Shown here in pieces: positions 17,678 through 26,200 of a stretch of DNA of 64,000 nt (positions within the stretch are counted from its first letter, which is position 1; the number at the start of each line of letters is the position of its first letter). A program made the position numbers and the translations under genes. The notes beneath the pieces are model-generated. The model worked only from the letters and a program-made list of their open reading frames with translations. It was not told where the DNA came from and searched no databases. The stretch lies in the NCBI GenBank assembly GCA_902826155.1, contig CADEDU010000003.1:87433-151432 (forward strand), given 5' to 3'. Source of the stretch: an uncultured beta proteobacterium. Its GTDB lineage: Bacteria > Pseudomonadota > Gammaproteobacteria > Burkholderiales > SG8-39.

Positions 17678-18664
17678 CTACTGCTTCGGCTTCACGCCCA
17701 GCTGCTTGGCGATCGCGGCCAGATGCGCGGCCTGCTCGTCGATCGACGCCTTGAACTCCTCGGCCGTGCCCGGATTGATCAACTGCGCGGTGCTGACCAG
17801 TCGCTCGGCCACGGTGGGCTCGGCAACGACGGCCTTCACATCTGCCGCGATGCGTGCGCGCGCCGCTTCGCTCACACCGGCGCTGCGCATCGCGACCAGC
17901 CCGATCAAACCGTCGAAGCTCATTTCGGGCACGCCGGCCTCGACGGCGGTGGGCAGATCGAGCCCCGGCGCGCGCGTGCGATTGGTGACCGCCAGCAGCT
18001 TGATCCTGCCGCCCTGCGCCTGGCTGCGCACGATCGCGTACGCCGCGCCGTAGAGCTGGATGCGCGATTCAACCAGATCGTTGATCGCGCTCACCGTGTC
18101 CTTGTAGGTAATGTGCGTCATGTCCAGCCCGGCATTCTTGAAGTAGCCGGCGAAGATGATGTCGGTGACGGTGGTGACCGATGCCCAGTTGAACTTGCCG
18201 GGCTGCTGCTTGGCGAGCGCGAGCAGCTCCTTCAATGAAGCGACATTGAGCGACGCGGGTACGGCCAACGCAACGACCGTGCTCGTCACGCGCGCGACCG
18301 GTTGTAACTCGGTGGCGTCGTATGGCAGCTTGCTGTGCAGATACGGGTGACCGACAAACGTCGAAGTCGGTCCGTAGAAGAACGTGTGATCGTCCTTCGC
18401 GGCGATGACGGCGTTGATGCCCACCACGCCGTCGGCACCGGGCCGGTTCTCAACCACCACCGGCTGGCCCCAGCGCCCGGTGAGTCGATCGGCCAGCAGA
18501 CGCGCACCGATATCGGCGCCCGAACCGGGCCCCAACGGCACGACGAACTTGACCGGCTTCTGCGGCCAGGTCTGCGCGCCGGCCGGTGCGATGTGCACCG
18601 CCAGCACGGCTACGGCCATTGCGGCCAGATTCAGCGCGACGCGCGCGATCGATTTCGTATGCAT
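17678..18664 (-). CDS. Bug family (TctC-like) substrate-binding protein
   Basis: The 328-residue periplasmic binding protein has a signal peptide cleaved near PAGAQ. Bug signature segments are TWPQKPVKFVVPLGPGSGAD and VVENRPGADGVVG, with the C-terminal AAIAKQLGVKPKQ end. I choose the ATG at 18664, which follows a gagga site; an upstream ATG at 18709 would add 15 residues before the signal. It lies 50 bp downstream of the ammonium channel gene on the same strand and may be read from the same transcript. No membrane partner is encoded nearby; the ligand is unknown. Confidence 0.9.
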   Translation of the reverse strand: MHTKSIARVALNLAAMAVAVLAVHIAPAGAQTWPQKPVKFVVPLGPGSGADIGARLLADRLTGRWGQPVVVENRPGADGVVGINAVIAAKDDHTFFYGPTSTFVGHPYLHSKLPYDATELQPVARVTSTVVALAVPASLNVASLKELLALAKQQPGKFNWASVTTVTDIIFAGYFKNAGLDMTHITYKDTVSAINDLVESRIQLYGAAYAIVRSQAQGGRIKLLAVTNRTRAPGLDLPTAVEAGVPEMSFDGLIGLVAMRSAGVSEAARARIAADVKAVVAEPTVAERLVSTAQLINPGTAEEFKASIDEQAAHLAAIAKQLGVKPKQ

Positions 18665-18714
18665 GACCGGGATCCTCGTTACGGCAGCAGTTTTCAGGTG
18701 CAACGACAAGCTTA

Positions 18715-19917
18715 TCAGCGCATCGCCTCGCGCTCAGGCGTCGCGGAGATCTTGTGGATCGACAGATCGGCGCCGTTGAATTCTTCCTCCTGATCGAGCC
18801 GCAGGCCGCTGGCCGCCTTGAGCACGCCATAGACGATCGCCCCGCCCACCAGCGCGATGACGATTGCCAGCGCAGTGCCCAGCACCTGCGACATCAACGC
18901 CACGCCGCCCATGCCGCCCAACGCCTTGGCCCCGAAGATGCCGCAGGCGATGCCGCCCCAGGCGCCGCACAGGCCGTGCAGCGGCCATACGCCAAGCACG
19001 TCGTCGATCTTCCAGCGGTTCTGCGTGAGCATGAACAGGTAGACGAACAACGCACCTGCCACGCCACCGGTCAGCAGCGCGCCTAACGGATGCATCACGT
19101 CGGACCCGGCGCACACCGCGACCAGCCCGGCGAGCGGCCCGTTGTGCACGAAGCCCGGATCGTTGCGCCCCGCCACCAGCGCCGCGAGCGTGCCGCCGAC
19201 CATGGCCATCAGCGAATTCACCGCCACGAGTCCGCTGATCTTGGTGATCTCCTGCGCCGACATGACGTTGAAGCCGAACCAGCCCACCGAGAGCATCCAG
19301 GCGCCCAGTGCGAGGAACGGAATGCTCGATGGCGGATGCGCGCTCACGCGTCCGTCCTTGGTGTAGCGACCGGATCGTGCGCCGACCAGCAGCACCGCCG
19401 CCAGCCCGATCCATCCGCCCATGGTGTGCACCACCACCGAGCCGGCGAAGTCATGGAATTCCTCGCCGAACGCACCCTTCATCCATGCCTGCACGCCGAA
19501 CTGCTGGTTCCACGCGATACCTTCGAACAGCGGATAGATGAACGCCACCAGCAGGAACGAGGCGATCACCTGCGGACCGAAGCGCATGCGCTCGGCAATG
19601 CCGCCCGAGACGATCGCCGGAATTGCCGCGGCAAACGTGAGCAGGAAGAAGAACTTGACCAGGTCGTACCCGCTCTTGGCGGCGATGGTCTCGGCGCTGC
19701 CGAAGAACGTCACACCGTAGGCGAGCCAGTAGCCGATGAAGAAGTACGCGATCGTCGAGACGCAGAAATCGACCAGGATCTTCACCAGCGCGTTGACTTG
19801 ATTCTTCGCGCGCACCGTGCCCAGTTCGAGGAACGCGAAGCCGCCGTGCATCGCGAACACCATGATGGCGCCCAACAATATGAACAGGACGTCGGAACTG
19901 GTTTTGAGTGCGTCCAT
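18715..19917 (-). CDS. amtB: Ammonium transporter AmtB
   Basis: The 400-residue channel protein has about eleven transmembrane segments. The twin-His pore is visible: HDFAGSVVVHTMGG (His164, with Asp157 of the FAG motif) and WPLHGLCGAWGG (His314). The N-terminus starts directly with a helix and no signal extension, and the agggggagacc site precedes the ATG at 19917. A glnK/glnB gene, usually cotranscribed with amtB, is not adjacent in either direction. The C-terminal tail contains IHKISATPER, partly like the GlnK-contact tail. It conducts ammonia across the inner membrane. Confidence 0.95.
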   Translation of the reverse strand: MDALKTSSDVLFILLGAIMVFAMHGGFAFLELGTVRAKNQVNALVKILVDFCVSTIAYFFIGYWLAYGVTFFGSAETIAAKSGYDLVKFFFLLTFAAAIPAIVSGGIAERMRFGPQVIASFLLVAFIYPLFEGIAWNQQFGVQAWMKGAFGEEFHDFAGSVVVHTMGGWIGLAAVLLVGARSGRYTKDGRVSAHPPSSIPFLALGAWMLSVGWFGFNVMSAQEITKISGLVAVNSLMAMVGGTLAALVAGRNDPGFVHNGPLAGLVAVCAGSDVMHPLGALLTGGVAGALFVYLFMLTQNRWKIDDVLGVWPLHGLCGAWGGIACGIFGAKALGGMGGVALMSQVLGTALAIVIALVGGAIVYGVLKAASGLRLDQEEEFNGADLSIHKISATPEREAMR

Positions 19918-20130
19918 GGTCTCCCCCTTTTGTTGATTGCGATCCGCGAGCGTCGGCCTCGGCAACGCGGAGGCGATTCTATGCGTCTGGCAGTGCCGCA
20001 TCACGCGATGCATGCGCAGGAGGCCTCGGCTACACTGCCGCGCCGCCTGGAATGCACCAGCAAGGTGCGACCGGCCCAGGTCGTTCTCAGATCGAACACT
20101 CAGATCGAACAAAGCGAGGAGATTGCGAGC

Positions 20131-21477
20131 GTGAGCACGCCGACAACGGAAGGCCAGCCCCAGCAGGTGCTGGAAACGAAAGACGCGGTCGCCATCATCG
20201 TCGGGCTGATCATCGGCTCGGGCATCTTCAAACTGCCGCAACTCGTGGCGATGAACAGCGCGAGCGAATGGATGTTCTACGCGATGTGGATGCTGGGCGG
20301 CGCCATTTCGCTCATCGGTGCGCTGTGTTACGCCGAACTCGCCACTGCATATCCGAGTGCCGGCGGCGACTACTTTTTCTTGCGTAAAGCTTTCGGCCGC
20401 AACGTCTCATTCCTGTTCGCCTGGGCGCGGCTGGCGGTCGTCACCTCGGGTTCGGTAGCGATCCTGGGATTCGTGTTCGGCGACTATGCCTCGAACATCT
20501 TCAGCTTCGGGCCGCAGACCTCGGCGATCTACGCGGCGCTGGCGGTGATCGTGTTCACCGCGATCAATCTGATCGGCATCCGTGAGACCAAGGGCGCGCA
20601 GAACTTCCTCACAGTGCTGGAGGTGGGCGGCGTGGTCGCGGTGATCATCACCGGCCTGCTGCTTGCGTTCGGCGCCGGCAACGCGGTGCAGCCGATTCCC
20701 GCGACCGGCAGCGCGAACCTGTGGGCCGGCATGCCGATGGCCATCCTGTTCGTGCTCTTCACCTTCGGCGGCTGGAACGACGGTGCGTACATCTCGGCCG
20801 AACTCAAGAACCGACAGAGCATGGTGAAGGCGCTGATCTGGAGCATCCTCGCCGTGACGGTGCTCTATCTGCTCATCAACTACGCCTACGTCAAGGCGCT
20901 CGGTCTGGGCGGCGTCGCCAAGAGCGGCACCCCTGCTGCCGACGTGCTGCGCGCGCTGTTCGGTGAGGGCGGCGCCAAGTTCATCAGCGTCATCGTGGCG
21001 ATCTCGGCGCTCACCTCGATCAACGCCACCATCATCGTCGGTGCCCGCTCCAACTACGCGTTAGGCAAGGATTGGCCGATCTTCGGCTGGCTCGGCCATT
21101 GGGACGGCACGCGCGATGCCCCGCGCAACGCGCTGCTCACCCAGGCGGGCGTGGCCCTCGCGCTGATCATCGGCAGCGCCATCACCGGTCAGGGCTTCCA
21201 GACGCTGGTCGAATACACCATGCCGGTGTTCTGGTTCTTCGTGATGCTGGTCGGCATCGGCGTGTTCGTACTGCGCGCCAAAGACCCGGGCACGCCGCGC
21301 TCGTTCAAGGTGCCGCTCTATCCGATCACGCCGATCATCTTCATCCTCACCTGCGCCTACCTGCTCTACTCGAGCCTCAACTACGTGAAGGGCGGCGCAT
21401 GGTTCGGCGTGGGTGTGATCGCCGTGGGCGTCGTGCTGATGCTGGTGAGCCGCAGCGCTGAACCGCGCCATGCTTGA
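20131..21477 (+). CDS. APC family amino acid permease
   Basis: This is a 448-residue, about twelve-helix inner-membrane transporter. I start it at the GTG at 20131, preceded by gcgaggag; the open frame extends far upstream only as antisense of amtB. Helix 1 carries VGLIIGSGIFKLPQL with the APC substrate-backbone motif GSGIF, and further segments AELATAYPSAGGDYFFL and FVLFTFGGWNDGAYISAEL are typical of the LAT/APC branch. It is divergent from amtB across 213 bp. Its last 8 bases overlap the following methyltransferase gene, so they are translationally coupled. The amino acid is unknown. Confidence 0.92.
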   Translation: MSTPTTEGQPQQVLETKDAVAIIVGLIIGSGIFKLPQLVAMNSASEWMFYAMWMLGGAISLIGALCYAELATAYPSAGGDYFFLRKAFGRNVSFLFAWARLAVVTSGSVAILGFVFGDYASNIFSFGPQTSAIYAALAVIVFTAINLIGIRETKGAQNFLTVLEVGGVVAVIITGLLLAFGAGNAVQPIPATGSANLWAGMPMAILFVLFTFGGWNDGAYISAELKNRQSMVKALIWSILAVTVLYLLINYAYVKALGLGGVAKSGTPAADVLRALFGEGGAKFISVIVAISALTSINATIIVGARSNYALGKDWPIFGWLGHWDGTRDAPRNALLTQAGVALALIIGSAITGQGFQTLVEYTMPVFWFFVMLVGIGVFVLRAKDPGTPRSFKVPLYPITPIIFILTCAYLLYSSLNYVKGGAWFGVGVIAVGVVLMLVSRSAEPRHA

Positions 21478-22027
21478 TCGCGTGGCGATCTCGCGGCGCC
21501 GCGCGCTAGGCGCAATCAGCGCCTTGGGGCTGGGCGCGTGCAGCGCGTTCGATCGACTGCCGATCCGGCCGCCCGATGCGCCGTACGTGACCACCAAGGA
21601 AGCGACGGTGGAGGCGATGCTGCGCCTGGCGAACGTCGGCCCCAACGACATCGTGTACGACCTCGGTTGCGGCGACGGACGCATTCCGATCATGGCGGCG
21701 GCGAAGTTCGGCGCGCGCGGCGTCGGCGTGGAGATCGACGCTGACCTGGTACGCCTGGGCCGCGAGAACGCACGCAAAGCCGGCGTGGCCGACCGCGTCG
21801 AATTTCGCCTTGAGGATCTGTTCAAGACCGACGTGCGCCCGGCAACGGTCGTGGCGCTGTTTCTGCTGCCGGAGATGATGGAAAAGCTCCAGTACAGCCT
21901 GCGCGATCAACTTCGCCCGGGCGCGCGCATCGTCTCGCACGAATTCGGCTGGGGCAGCGGCTGGCCACCCGACCGCTCGGTGCGCGCGGGCGAGGCGACA
22001 ATCCACCTCTGGACCATCAAGCGCTGA
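21470..22027 (+). CDS. Predicted exported class I SAM methyltransferase (FAM173-like), Tat/lipoprotein-type N-terminus
   Basis: The 185-residue protein starts inside the end of the permease gene. Its N-terminus has SRRRALGAI followed by a hydrophobic stretch and LGAC (Cys24), like a Tat- or Sec-exported lipoprotein signal. The core has motif I YDLGCGDGRIPIMAA (63-77), GVGVEIDADLV, FLLPEMMEKLQ and RIVSHEFGWG. The arrangement matches the gene at 6498-7331 without its C-terminal domain. Resemblance to FAM173-type lysine methyltransferases suggests a protein substrate; whether the N-terminus is really a signal is untested. Confidence 0.8.
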   Translation: MLDRVAISRRRALGAISALGLGACSAFDRLPIRPPDAPYVTTKEATVEAMLRLANVGPNDIVYDLGCGDGRIPIMAAAKFGARGVGVEIDADLVRLGRENARKAGVADRVEFRLEDLFKTDVRPATVVALFLLPEMMEKLQYSLRDQLRPGARIVSHEFGWGSGWPPDRSVRAGEATIHLWTIKR

Positions 22028-22116
22028 TCGCGATGCAACGCGACGCCGCAGCCCATCGAGGCGCAACACCGCGCGGCGCGAACGATCCCGCATAGGTCAG
22101 AGCCACGGAGATTCGC

Positions 22117-22620
22117 ATGCTCATCGTGCTCATGGGCGTAGCCGGATCGGGCAAGACCACCATCGGTACCCTGCTCGGGCAGCGCCTGGGCATCCCCTTT
22201 TTCGACGGCGACGATTTCCACCTGGCCGAAAACCGCGCCAAGATGGCCGCGGGCCAACCGCTGACCGACGACGATCGCCGCCCCTGGCTCGCGCGCATCA
22301 ACGCGCACCTGCGCCAGCAAGATCGCAACGACGCATCAACGATCGTCGCCTGCTCCGCACTCAAACAGCACTACCGCGACATCCTGGCCGAGGGCATAAG
22401 TACCCTGCGCTTCGTCTACCTGCGTGGTACGCCCGCGCTGATCGGCGAGCGAATGCGCGCGCGGCAAGGACACTTCATGCCACCTGCGCTGCTCGATTCG
22501 CAGTTCGCGACGCTGGAGGAGCCGGGCGATGCGATCGTGGTGGAGGTTGATGCGGCGCCGGGGGAGATTGTGGAGAGGATTGTCGGAGCGTTCGACTTAC
22601 ACGGACGACGCGCAGTCTAG
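22117..22620 (+). CDS. gntK: Gluconokinase
   Basis: The 167-residue cytosolic kinase phosphorylates gluconate to 6-phosphogluconate. The P-loop GVAGSGKTTIG is at residues 7-17, followed by the family motif FFDGDDFHLAENRAKMAAGQPL and by CSALKQHYRD and GHFMPPALLDSQFATLE. The length is normal. No gluconate permease or gnt regulator is nearby, so it stands alone downstream of the methyltransferase gene. Confidence 0.95.
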   Translation: MLIVLMGVAGSGKTTIGTLLGQRLGIPFFDGDDFHLAENRAKMAAGQPLTDDDRRPWLARINAHLRQQDRNDASTIVACSALKQHYRDILAEGISTLRFVYLRGTPALIGERMRARQGHFMPPALLDSQFATLEEPGDAIVVEVDAAPGEIVERIVGAFDLHGRRAV

Positions 22621-22803
22621 CTCTCGTATTCCGGGCCTGCGTCTTTGGAGGCCGCCAATCACCTCATCCCCGGCCAGCGCCGCGATGGCAACAAACGTCT
22701 CGCTGCGGAGCAGTCAAATGAAGCGCGCGCAACGCCCATGAAGATCAATCGTCGCGAGCGCCAAGACAATTCCAATCCCAGCTCGGAGAGTGTTTGTTGT
22801 CAT
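22621..22803 (-). pseudogene. Remnant resembling an AAC(3)-I-type GNAT acetyltransferase, preceded by a short signal-like ORF
   Basis: On the reverse strand a short ORF starts at 22803 after an aaagga site, reads MTTNTLRAGIGIVLALA and stops at 22714. Directly after the stop the same frame continues LLRSETFVAIAAL and DEVIGGL (about 22713-22650), which closely resembles the conserved segment before motif A in AAC(3)-I aminoglycoside acetyltransferases. The acetyl-CoA motif is missing and the frame runs into the end of gntK. I read this as a truncated, non-functional GNAT gene fused to an unrelated start. The assignment rests on about 20 residues. Confidence 0.45.
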
Positions 22804-22853
22804 GGGCTTGTCCTTTGACGGCCGCAAGGGATTCGATGTGCTTAACGTTGGAG

Positions 22854-23324
22854 TTAGCCCGCGCCGTTGTCGAGCCCTGCGTTCTCAGTCCAACCCTTTT
22901 CGTAGGCGCTGCGGAAGTTGATGGGCGGGCAGGTGACCGAGATGTACACGAGCGGCTTCGACTCGCGATTGATGACACCGTGCGTGTCACCTTCCGAGAA
23001 GCGCACGACATCACCCTCGGAGAACGCTCGCTCCTGCCCGCCAGCGAGTAAAAGCGTACCGGCCCCGCTAAGCGCGACCCAGGTCTGCTCCGACATGTCG
23101 TGGATGTGCCGCGGACTCGTGCAAGCGGGCGGCACGGTGACACGAGTGATGGTCACGCGCTGGGAATGCGAGTTTTCGGGTGATAGCAGTTGCTCTGACC
23201 GGACCCCGGAGTTTGTGAGCGTGCCTATCGAGTTGGCGGGGATGAATTCCATGGGTTCGGAATACTCCGTCTTGCGACTGTGCGGGATAGCCAGATAGTT
23301 GAAACCGGTTTCCATTTCCTCCAT
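22854..23324 (-). CDS. Cupin domain protein
   Basis: The 156-residue protein has one small-barrel cupin. Motif 1 region: PRHIHDMSEQTWVALSGAGT; motif 2 region: FSEGDVVRFSEGDTHGVIN. The metal-type His in HIH and in DTHG are present, with Glu in SEQ. It has no signal peptide. Its codon use appears slightly less GC-biased than its neighbours and it lies next to a gene remnant and a repeat block, so acquisition by transfer is possible. Two start ATGs exist (23324, 23315); I give the first. Function is unknown. Confidence 0.8.
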   Translation of the reverse strand: MEEMETGFNYLAIPHSRKTEYSEPMEFIPANSIGTLTNSGVRSEQLLSPENSHSQRVTITRVTVPPACTSPRHIHDMSEQTWVALSGAGTLLLAGGQERAFSEGDVVRFSEGDTHGVINRESKPLVYISVTCPPINFRSAYEKGWTENAGLDNGAG

Positions 23325-23399
23325 GGGCCGGGTTGCGATGGTAGTCCCTCGTTTATCGGTAAGCCCAGTGTCAACGGGATAACTGGCTGACCGTCGACG

Positions 23400-23760
23400 C
23401 TCCCCTGCCTACTCCTCTCGCAGATCTGAGCGAAGCGTACGAACTATTCCCGGCACAGCACGCCCCGCTACCGAAGCCCAACCGCCCCGAGCGCGCCGAA
23501 GGGGTCGGCGGGCGCAGCGCCGACTTTGGCTGGGCCGAGGAGCGCAGCGCGGCGAGGGGTTGTCGGCTGCGGTTTTCTCGGAACCTCGCGCGCGCGGATC
23601 GGGCATACGTCCACGGTGCTGGCAGCGAGGTCCGAATTCCGCAGACGCCGAGCCGCGTGAGCACCGCAGGGTAGTCCGCGCTGGCGGACCTCGGCCTTAG
23701 GAGGCGTTGCGTCCGCCGGCCTCGCTGGCGCGCTCGGGGCCATTGGGCTTCGGCAGCGTT
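23400..23760. repeat. GC-rich intergenic repeat-like block
   Basis: This is about 360 bp of non-coding sequence with internally similar, palindrome-rich pieces (for example cgccgaaggggtcggcgggcgcagcg-like stretches, and gaggtccg / cggacctcgg facing each other at about 23630 and 23684). Open frames across it (such as the reverse frame 23371-23766) have Arg/Ser/Ala-rich, database-noise-like composition and no start signals. I recall similar dispersed intergenic sequence in Burkholderiales genomes, but cannot confirm it here. The whole gap 23325-23879 contains no gene. Confidence 0.5.
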
Positions 23761-23794
23761 AGCCACCCGTCCTCGGCTACGCGCTTGATACCTG

Positions 23795-23875
23795 GCCCTT
23801 CGACAAGCTCAGGGCGAACAGAACGAACCCGTCAACGAGAGCACCACCGCCCTTCGACACGCTCAGGGCGAACGG
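23795..23875. repeat. Two copies of a REP-like 25-bp element
   Basis: gcccttcgacaagctcaggg (continuing cgaac) at 23795-23819 and gcccttcgacacgctcaggg (continuing cgaacgg) at 23849-23875 are near-identical direct copies 54 bp apart, differing at one base in the shared core. Each contains an imperfect dyad (ccctt/aggg-type arms). This sequence class is widely dispersed in proteobacterial intergenic regions. They lie just beyond the stop of the class II aldolase gene and could act in termination or mRNA end stabilisation. Confidence 0.75.
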
Positions 23876-23879
23876 AGTG

Positions 23880-24623
23880 CTATCCCCGCCAACCCGGCTC
23901 GTCGCGATCGAGGATTCGCTTGAGCGATTCGAAATGCAGGTAGTTCTGCGTGCGATCGCCGTCCATCTGCGCCACGGTCGCTGAAGCCACCGCATGCGAG
24001 ATCGGCCGCAGCGGCTTACCGGTGCCGGCTGCCAGCACTTGCGCCATTGCGGCGCGCTCGAGGTAGTAGAGATCGTCGAACGCAAGGCCAACCGATTCGC
24101 CGGTGACGATCACACCGTGATTGGCGAGAAACAGCACCGACGCATTACCGAGGCACTTCACGATGCGATCGCCCTCGGCGTCGTCGAGCACCAGGCCGTT
24201 GTACTGGTCGTCGTAGCCGACCTTGCCGTAGAACTTGAGCGAGGTCTGGCTCACCGGTTCGAGCCGGCCGCCGGCGAGCATCGTGAGCGCTGTGGCGAAC
24301 GGCATATGCGTGTGCAACACCGCGCGCGCCTTCGCATTGGCACGATGGATCCGATAGTGGATGAAAAACGCGGTGGGCTCGACCTTGTGCTTGCCGGCCA
24401 CCACCTTGCCTTTCACGTCCACCGTCACGATGTGATCGGGCGTCAGCTCCGACCAGTGATAGCCCTGCGGATTGATATAGAACAGATCGTCGGTGCCGGG
24501 CACCGCATAGCTGAAGTGATTGCAGATGCCCTCGCCCAGGCCCATGCGCGAGGCACAGCGCAGTGCGGCGGTGAGATCGACCTTGGCTTGCGTTTTCTCG
24601 TCGAGCTGAACACGGGCGTTCAT
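23880..24623 (-). CDS. Class II aldolase/adducin family protein
   Basis: The 247-residue cytosolic protein has the zinc aldolase fold. The metal ligands are H104 and H106 in VLHTHMPFATAL and H169 in FLANHGVIVTG, and E82 in KVEPTAF matches the catalytic Glu position of fuculose-aldolase. The N-terminal GLGEGICNHFS is the phosphate/glycine loop. Length and motifs are intact. Relatives cleave or decarboxylate sugar phosphates or acetolactate-like acids; many Burkholderiales members are of unknown substrate. It is a single gene with the repeat block downstream. Confidence 0.9.
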   Translation of the reverse strand: MNARVQLDEKTQAKVDLTAALRCASRMGLGEGICNHFSYAVPGTDDLFYINPQGYHWSELTPDHIVTVDVKGKVVAGKHKVEPTAFFIHYRIHRANAKARAVLHTHMPFATALTMLAGGRLEPVSQTSLKFYGKVGYDDQYNGLVLDDAEGDRIVKCLGNASVLFLANHGVIVTGESVGLAFDDLYYLERAAMAQVLAAGTGKPLRPISHAVASATVAQMDGDRTQNYLHFESLKRILDRDEPGWRG

Positions 24624-24711
24624 CGCGGCATCCTTTCGGTGTGAAGAGGTTGATTCGGGCGTAGGTGGGAGGCAGCGCAGCTGGCAATCGAATCCGGAAA
24701 GCTGCGAGTAG

Positions 24712-25506
24712 CTACACGGTAAGTCGCAAGTACGCCGCCGTGTGGGAGTTGTAGCGCAACATGTCCTTGAGCGATTTCACCAGCGGCAGGCCGAGTTTCT
24801 TCTCCAGCATCTCGGCGTCGCGCTTCATCGGCTCGAGCGGCAGCTTGGTGAGCGGCGTCTTGAACGCGAACACGATGCGGTTGATGCGGTCGGCGCTCGG
24901 CAGCACCAGCGTGCGATCGTCGAAGGCACGCGAAATGCGATCGACGTACGCCTGGAACTTGGGCTCGTCGGTCATGAAGTTCATCACGAACACGCCGTTG
25001 GGCCGCAACGTGGCGGCGCAGGCGTCAAAAAACTTCTGCGTGCAAAGCGCCGTGACCGTTTCGCCGTCTTCGAACGCATCGTGCATAAACACGTCCGCAC
25101 TCTCGGGATGTTCGGGCACGTATTCGGCCCCGTCGGCGACGACCACGTTCAGCCGCTCGTCGTTCTCGGGCAAGCCGAAGTACTGCCGCGACACGCTCAC
25201 CACCTTCGGGTTGATCTCAACCGCCGTGAATCGCGTGGGCCGCAGCTTGCGATGCACGAAGCGCGCGATCGACCCTCCGCCCAGGCCCACCATCAGCACG
25301 TCGCGAGGCGCAGGGGCAAACAGCAGAAACGTCATCATCGCCCGCGTGTAGTGCAGCTCGAGCTGGTCGGGGTCATCCAGCCGGATCGAGCTCTGGATCG
25401 CATCGCCGCCCAGATGCAGCGAGCGCACGCCCCCGGCCTCGCTCACCTCGACACTGGGCAAACGCGCGAACCAGCGCTTGATCGATTTGAGCGGCGAGGC
25501 GGGCAT
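24712..25506 (-). CDS. Spermidine synthase-like fused-fold methyltransferase/aminopropyltransferase
   Basis: I place the start at 25506, giving 264 residues; an alternative ATG at 25551 would overlap the start of the divergent gene. Neither has an obvious ribosome site. The Rossmann core shows LMVGLGGGSIARFVH, then TAVEINPKVV and NVVVADGAEYV, with MHDAFEDGE at the fourth strand, as in the spermidine synthase superfamily. The aminopropyl-donor-specific features are not all recognisable, so this may be a methyltransferase-like relative rather than SpeE. It is divergent from the YdcF-like gene across 39 bp. Confidence 0.8.
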   Translation of the reverse strand: MPASPLKSIKRWFARLPSVEVSEAGGVRSLHLGGDAIQSSIRLDDPDQLELHYTRAMMTFLLFAPAPRDVLMVGLGGGSIARFVHRKLRPTRFTAVEINPKVVSVSRQYFGLPENDERLNVVVADGAEYVPEHPESADVFMHDAFEDGETVTALCTQKFFDACAATLRPNGVFVMNFMTDEPKFQAYVDRISRAFDDRTLVLPSADRINRIVFAFKTPLTKLPLEPMKRDAEMLEKKLGLPLVKSLKDMLRYNSHTAAYLRLTV

Positions 25507-25545
25507 GGAACAATCGCGGGTCGAAATGTTGGTTGGAGTCAAAGT

Positions 25546-26160
25546 ATGCATTGCTTCAAGCGCTGCACGCTAGCGCTGCTGGCCGCGTGCCTGATCGTCG
25601 CGATCGCCGTGGTGGTGTGGGCCAGATCGCTGCACGGGCTGCTTGCATCGCCCGATCCACTGCGCAAGGCCGACGCCATCGTCGTCCTGGGCGGCGACGT
25701 AAGCCGGGTCATCACCGGTGCCGACCTCTATCGCGAGGGACTCGCGCCGCGCGTGCTGCTTTCGTATCCGCGCCGCGAGGAACGGTTCGAGGAACTCGAG
25801 CGCGAGGGCATCGCCTATCCGTGGTTCGAGGTGGCCGGCAAGGAACTCATGCGCCTGCGCGGCATTCCGGACGAGGCGGTCGGCGTGTTCGGTGACCGGC
25901 TGACCAGCACCGTGGCCGAGGCGCGCACCATCGGCGAGCGCTACCCGCAGCTCAAATCGATCCTGCTCGTCACCTCGCCCTACCACGTCTACCGGGCGCG
26001 CATGATCTTTCGCGAGCAACTGCCGGGCGTGGAGATCATCGGCGTCAGCGCGCGTCACGAAAAATTCGATCCGGACTGGTGGCACGACCCGGAGATGATG
26101 CGCCACGCGATCATGGAATCGCTCAAGCTCGCCTTCTATCTGGCCGGCGGCCGGCGCTAG
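25546..26160 (+). CDS. YdcF/SanA-like DUF218 membrane protein
   Basis: The 204-residue protein has an N-terminal membrane anchor (LALLAACLIVAIAVVVWA) and one DUF218 domain: ADAIVVLGGDVSRVITG, STVAEARTIGERYP and LLVTSPYHVYRARMIF, which are the conserved strands and His/Arg positions of the family. The domain would face the periplasm. Family members include ElyC and SanA, linked to envelope precursor metabolism and barrier function. A gttggag site precedes the ATG. It probably runs with the PaaI-like gene downstream. Confidence 0.88.
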   Translation: MHCFKRCTLALLAACLIVAIAVVVWARSLHGLLASPDPLRKADAIVVLGGDVSRVITGADLYREGLAPRVLLSYPRREERFEELEREGIAYPWFEVAGKELMRLRGIPDEAVGVFGDRLTSTVAEARTIGERYPQLKSILLVTSPYHVYRARMIFREQLPGVEIIGVSARHEKFDPDWWHDPEMMRHAIMESLKLAFYLAGGRR

Positions 26161-26200
26161 TTGCCCCGCCGCGGGGGCGCGTGTAATCATCCGCCCCGCC

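Noticed and set aside
19090..20130. Long 5' extension of the amino acid permease frame
   Set aside because: It is antisense to amtB; family sequence begins after the GTG at 20131, which has a ribosome site.
23371..23766. A 131-residue reverse frame in the repeat block
   Set aside because: Arg/Ser/Ala-biased composition, no ribosome site, and it overlaps repeat-like DNA.
26162..26180. gccccgccgcgggggc hairpin after the YdcF-like gene as a terminator
   Set aside because: No T-run follows and the next gene starts 20 bp later on the same strand.
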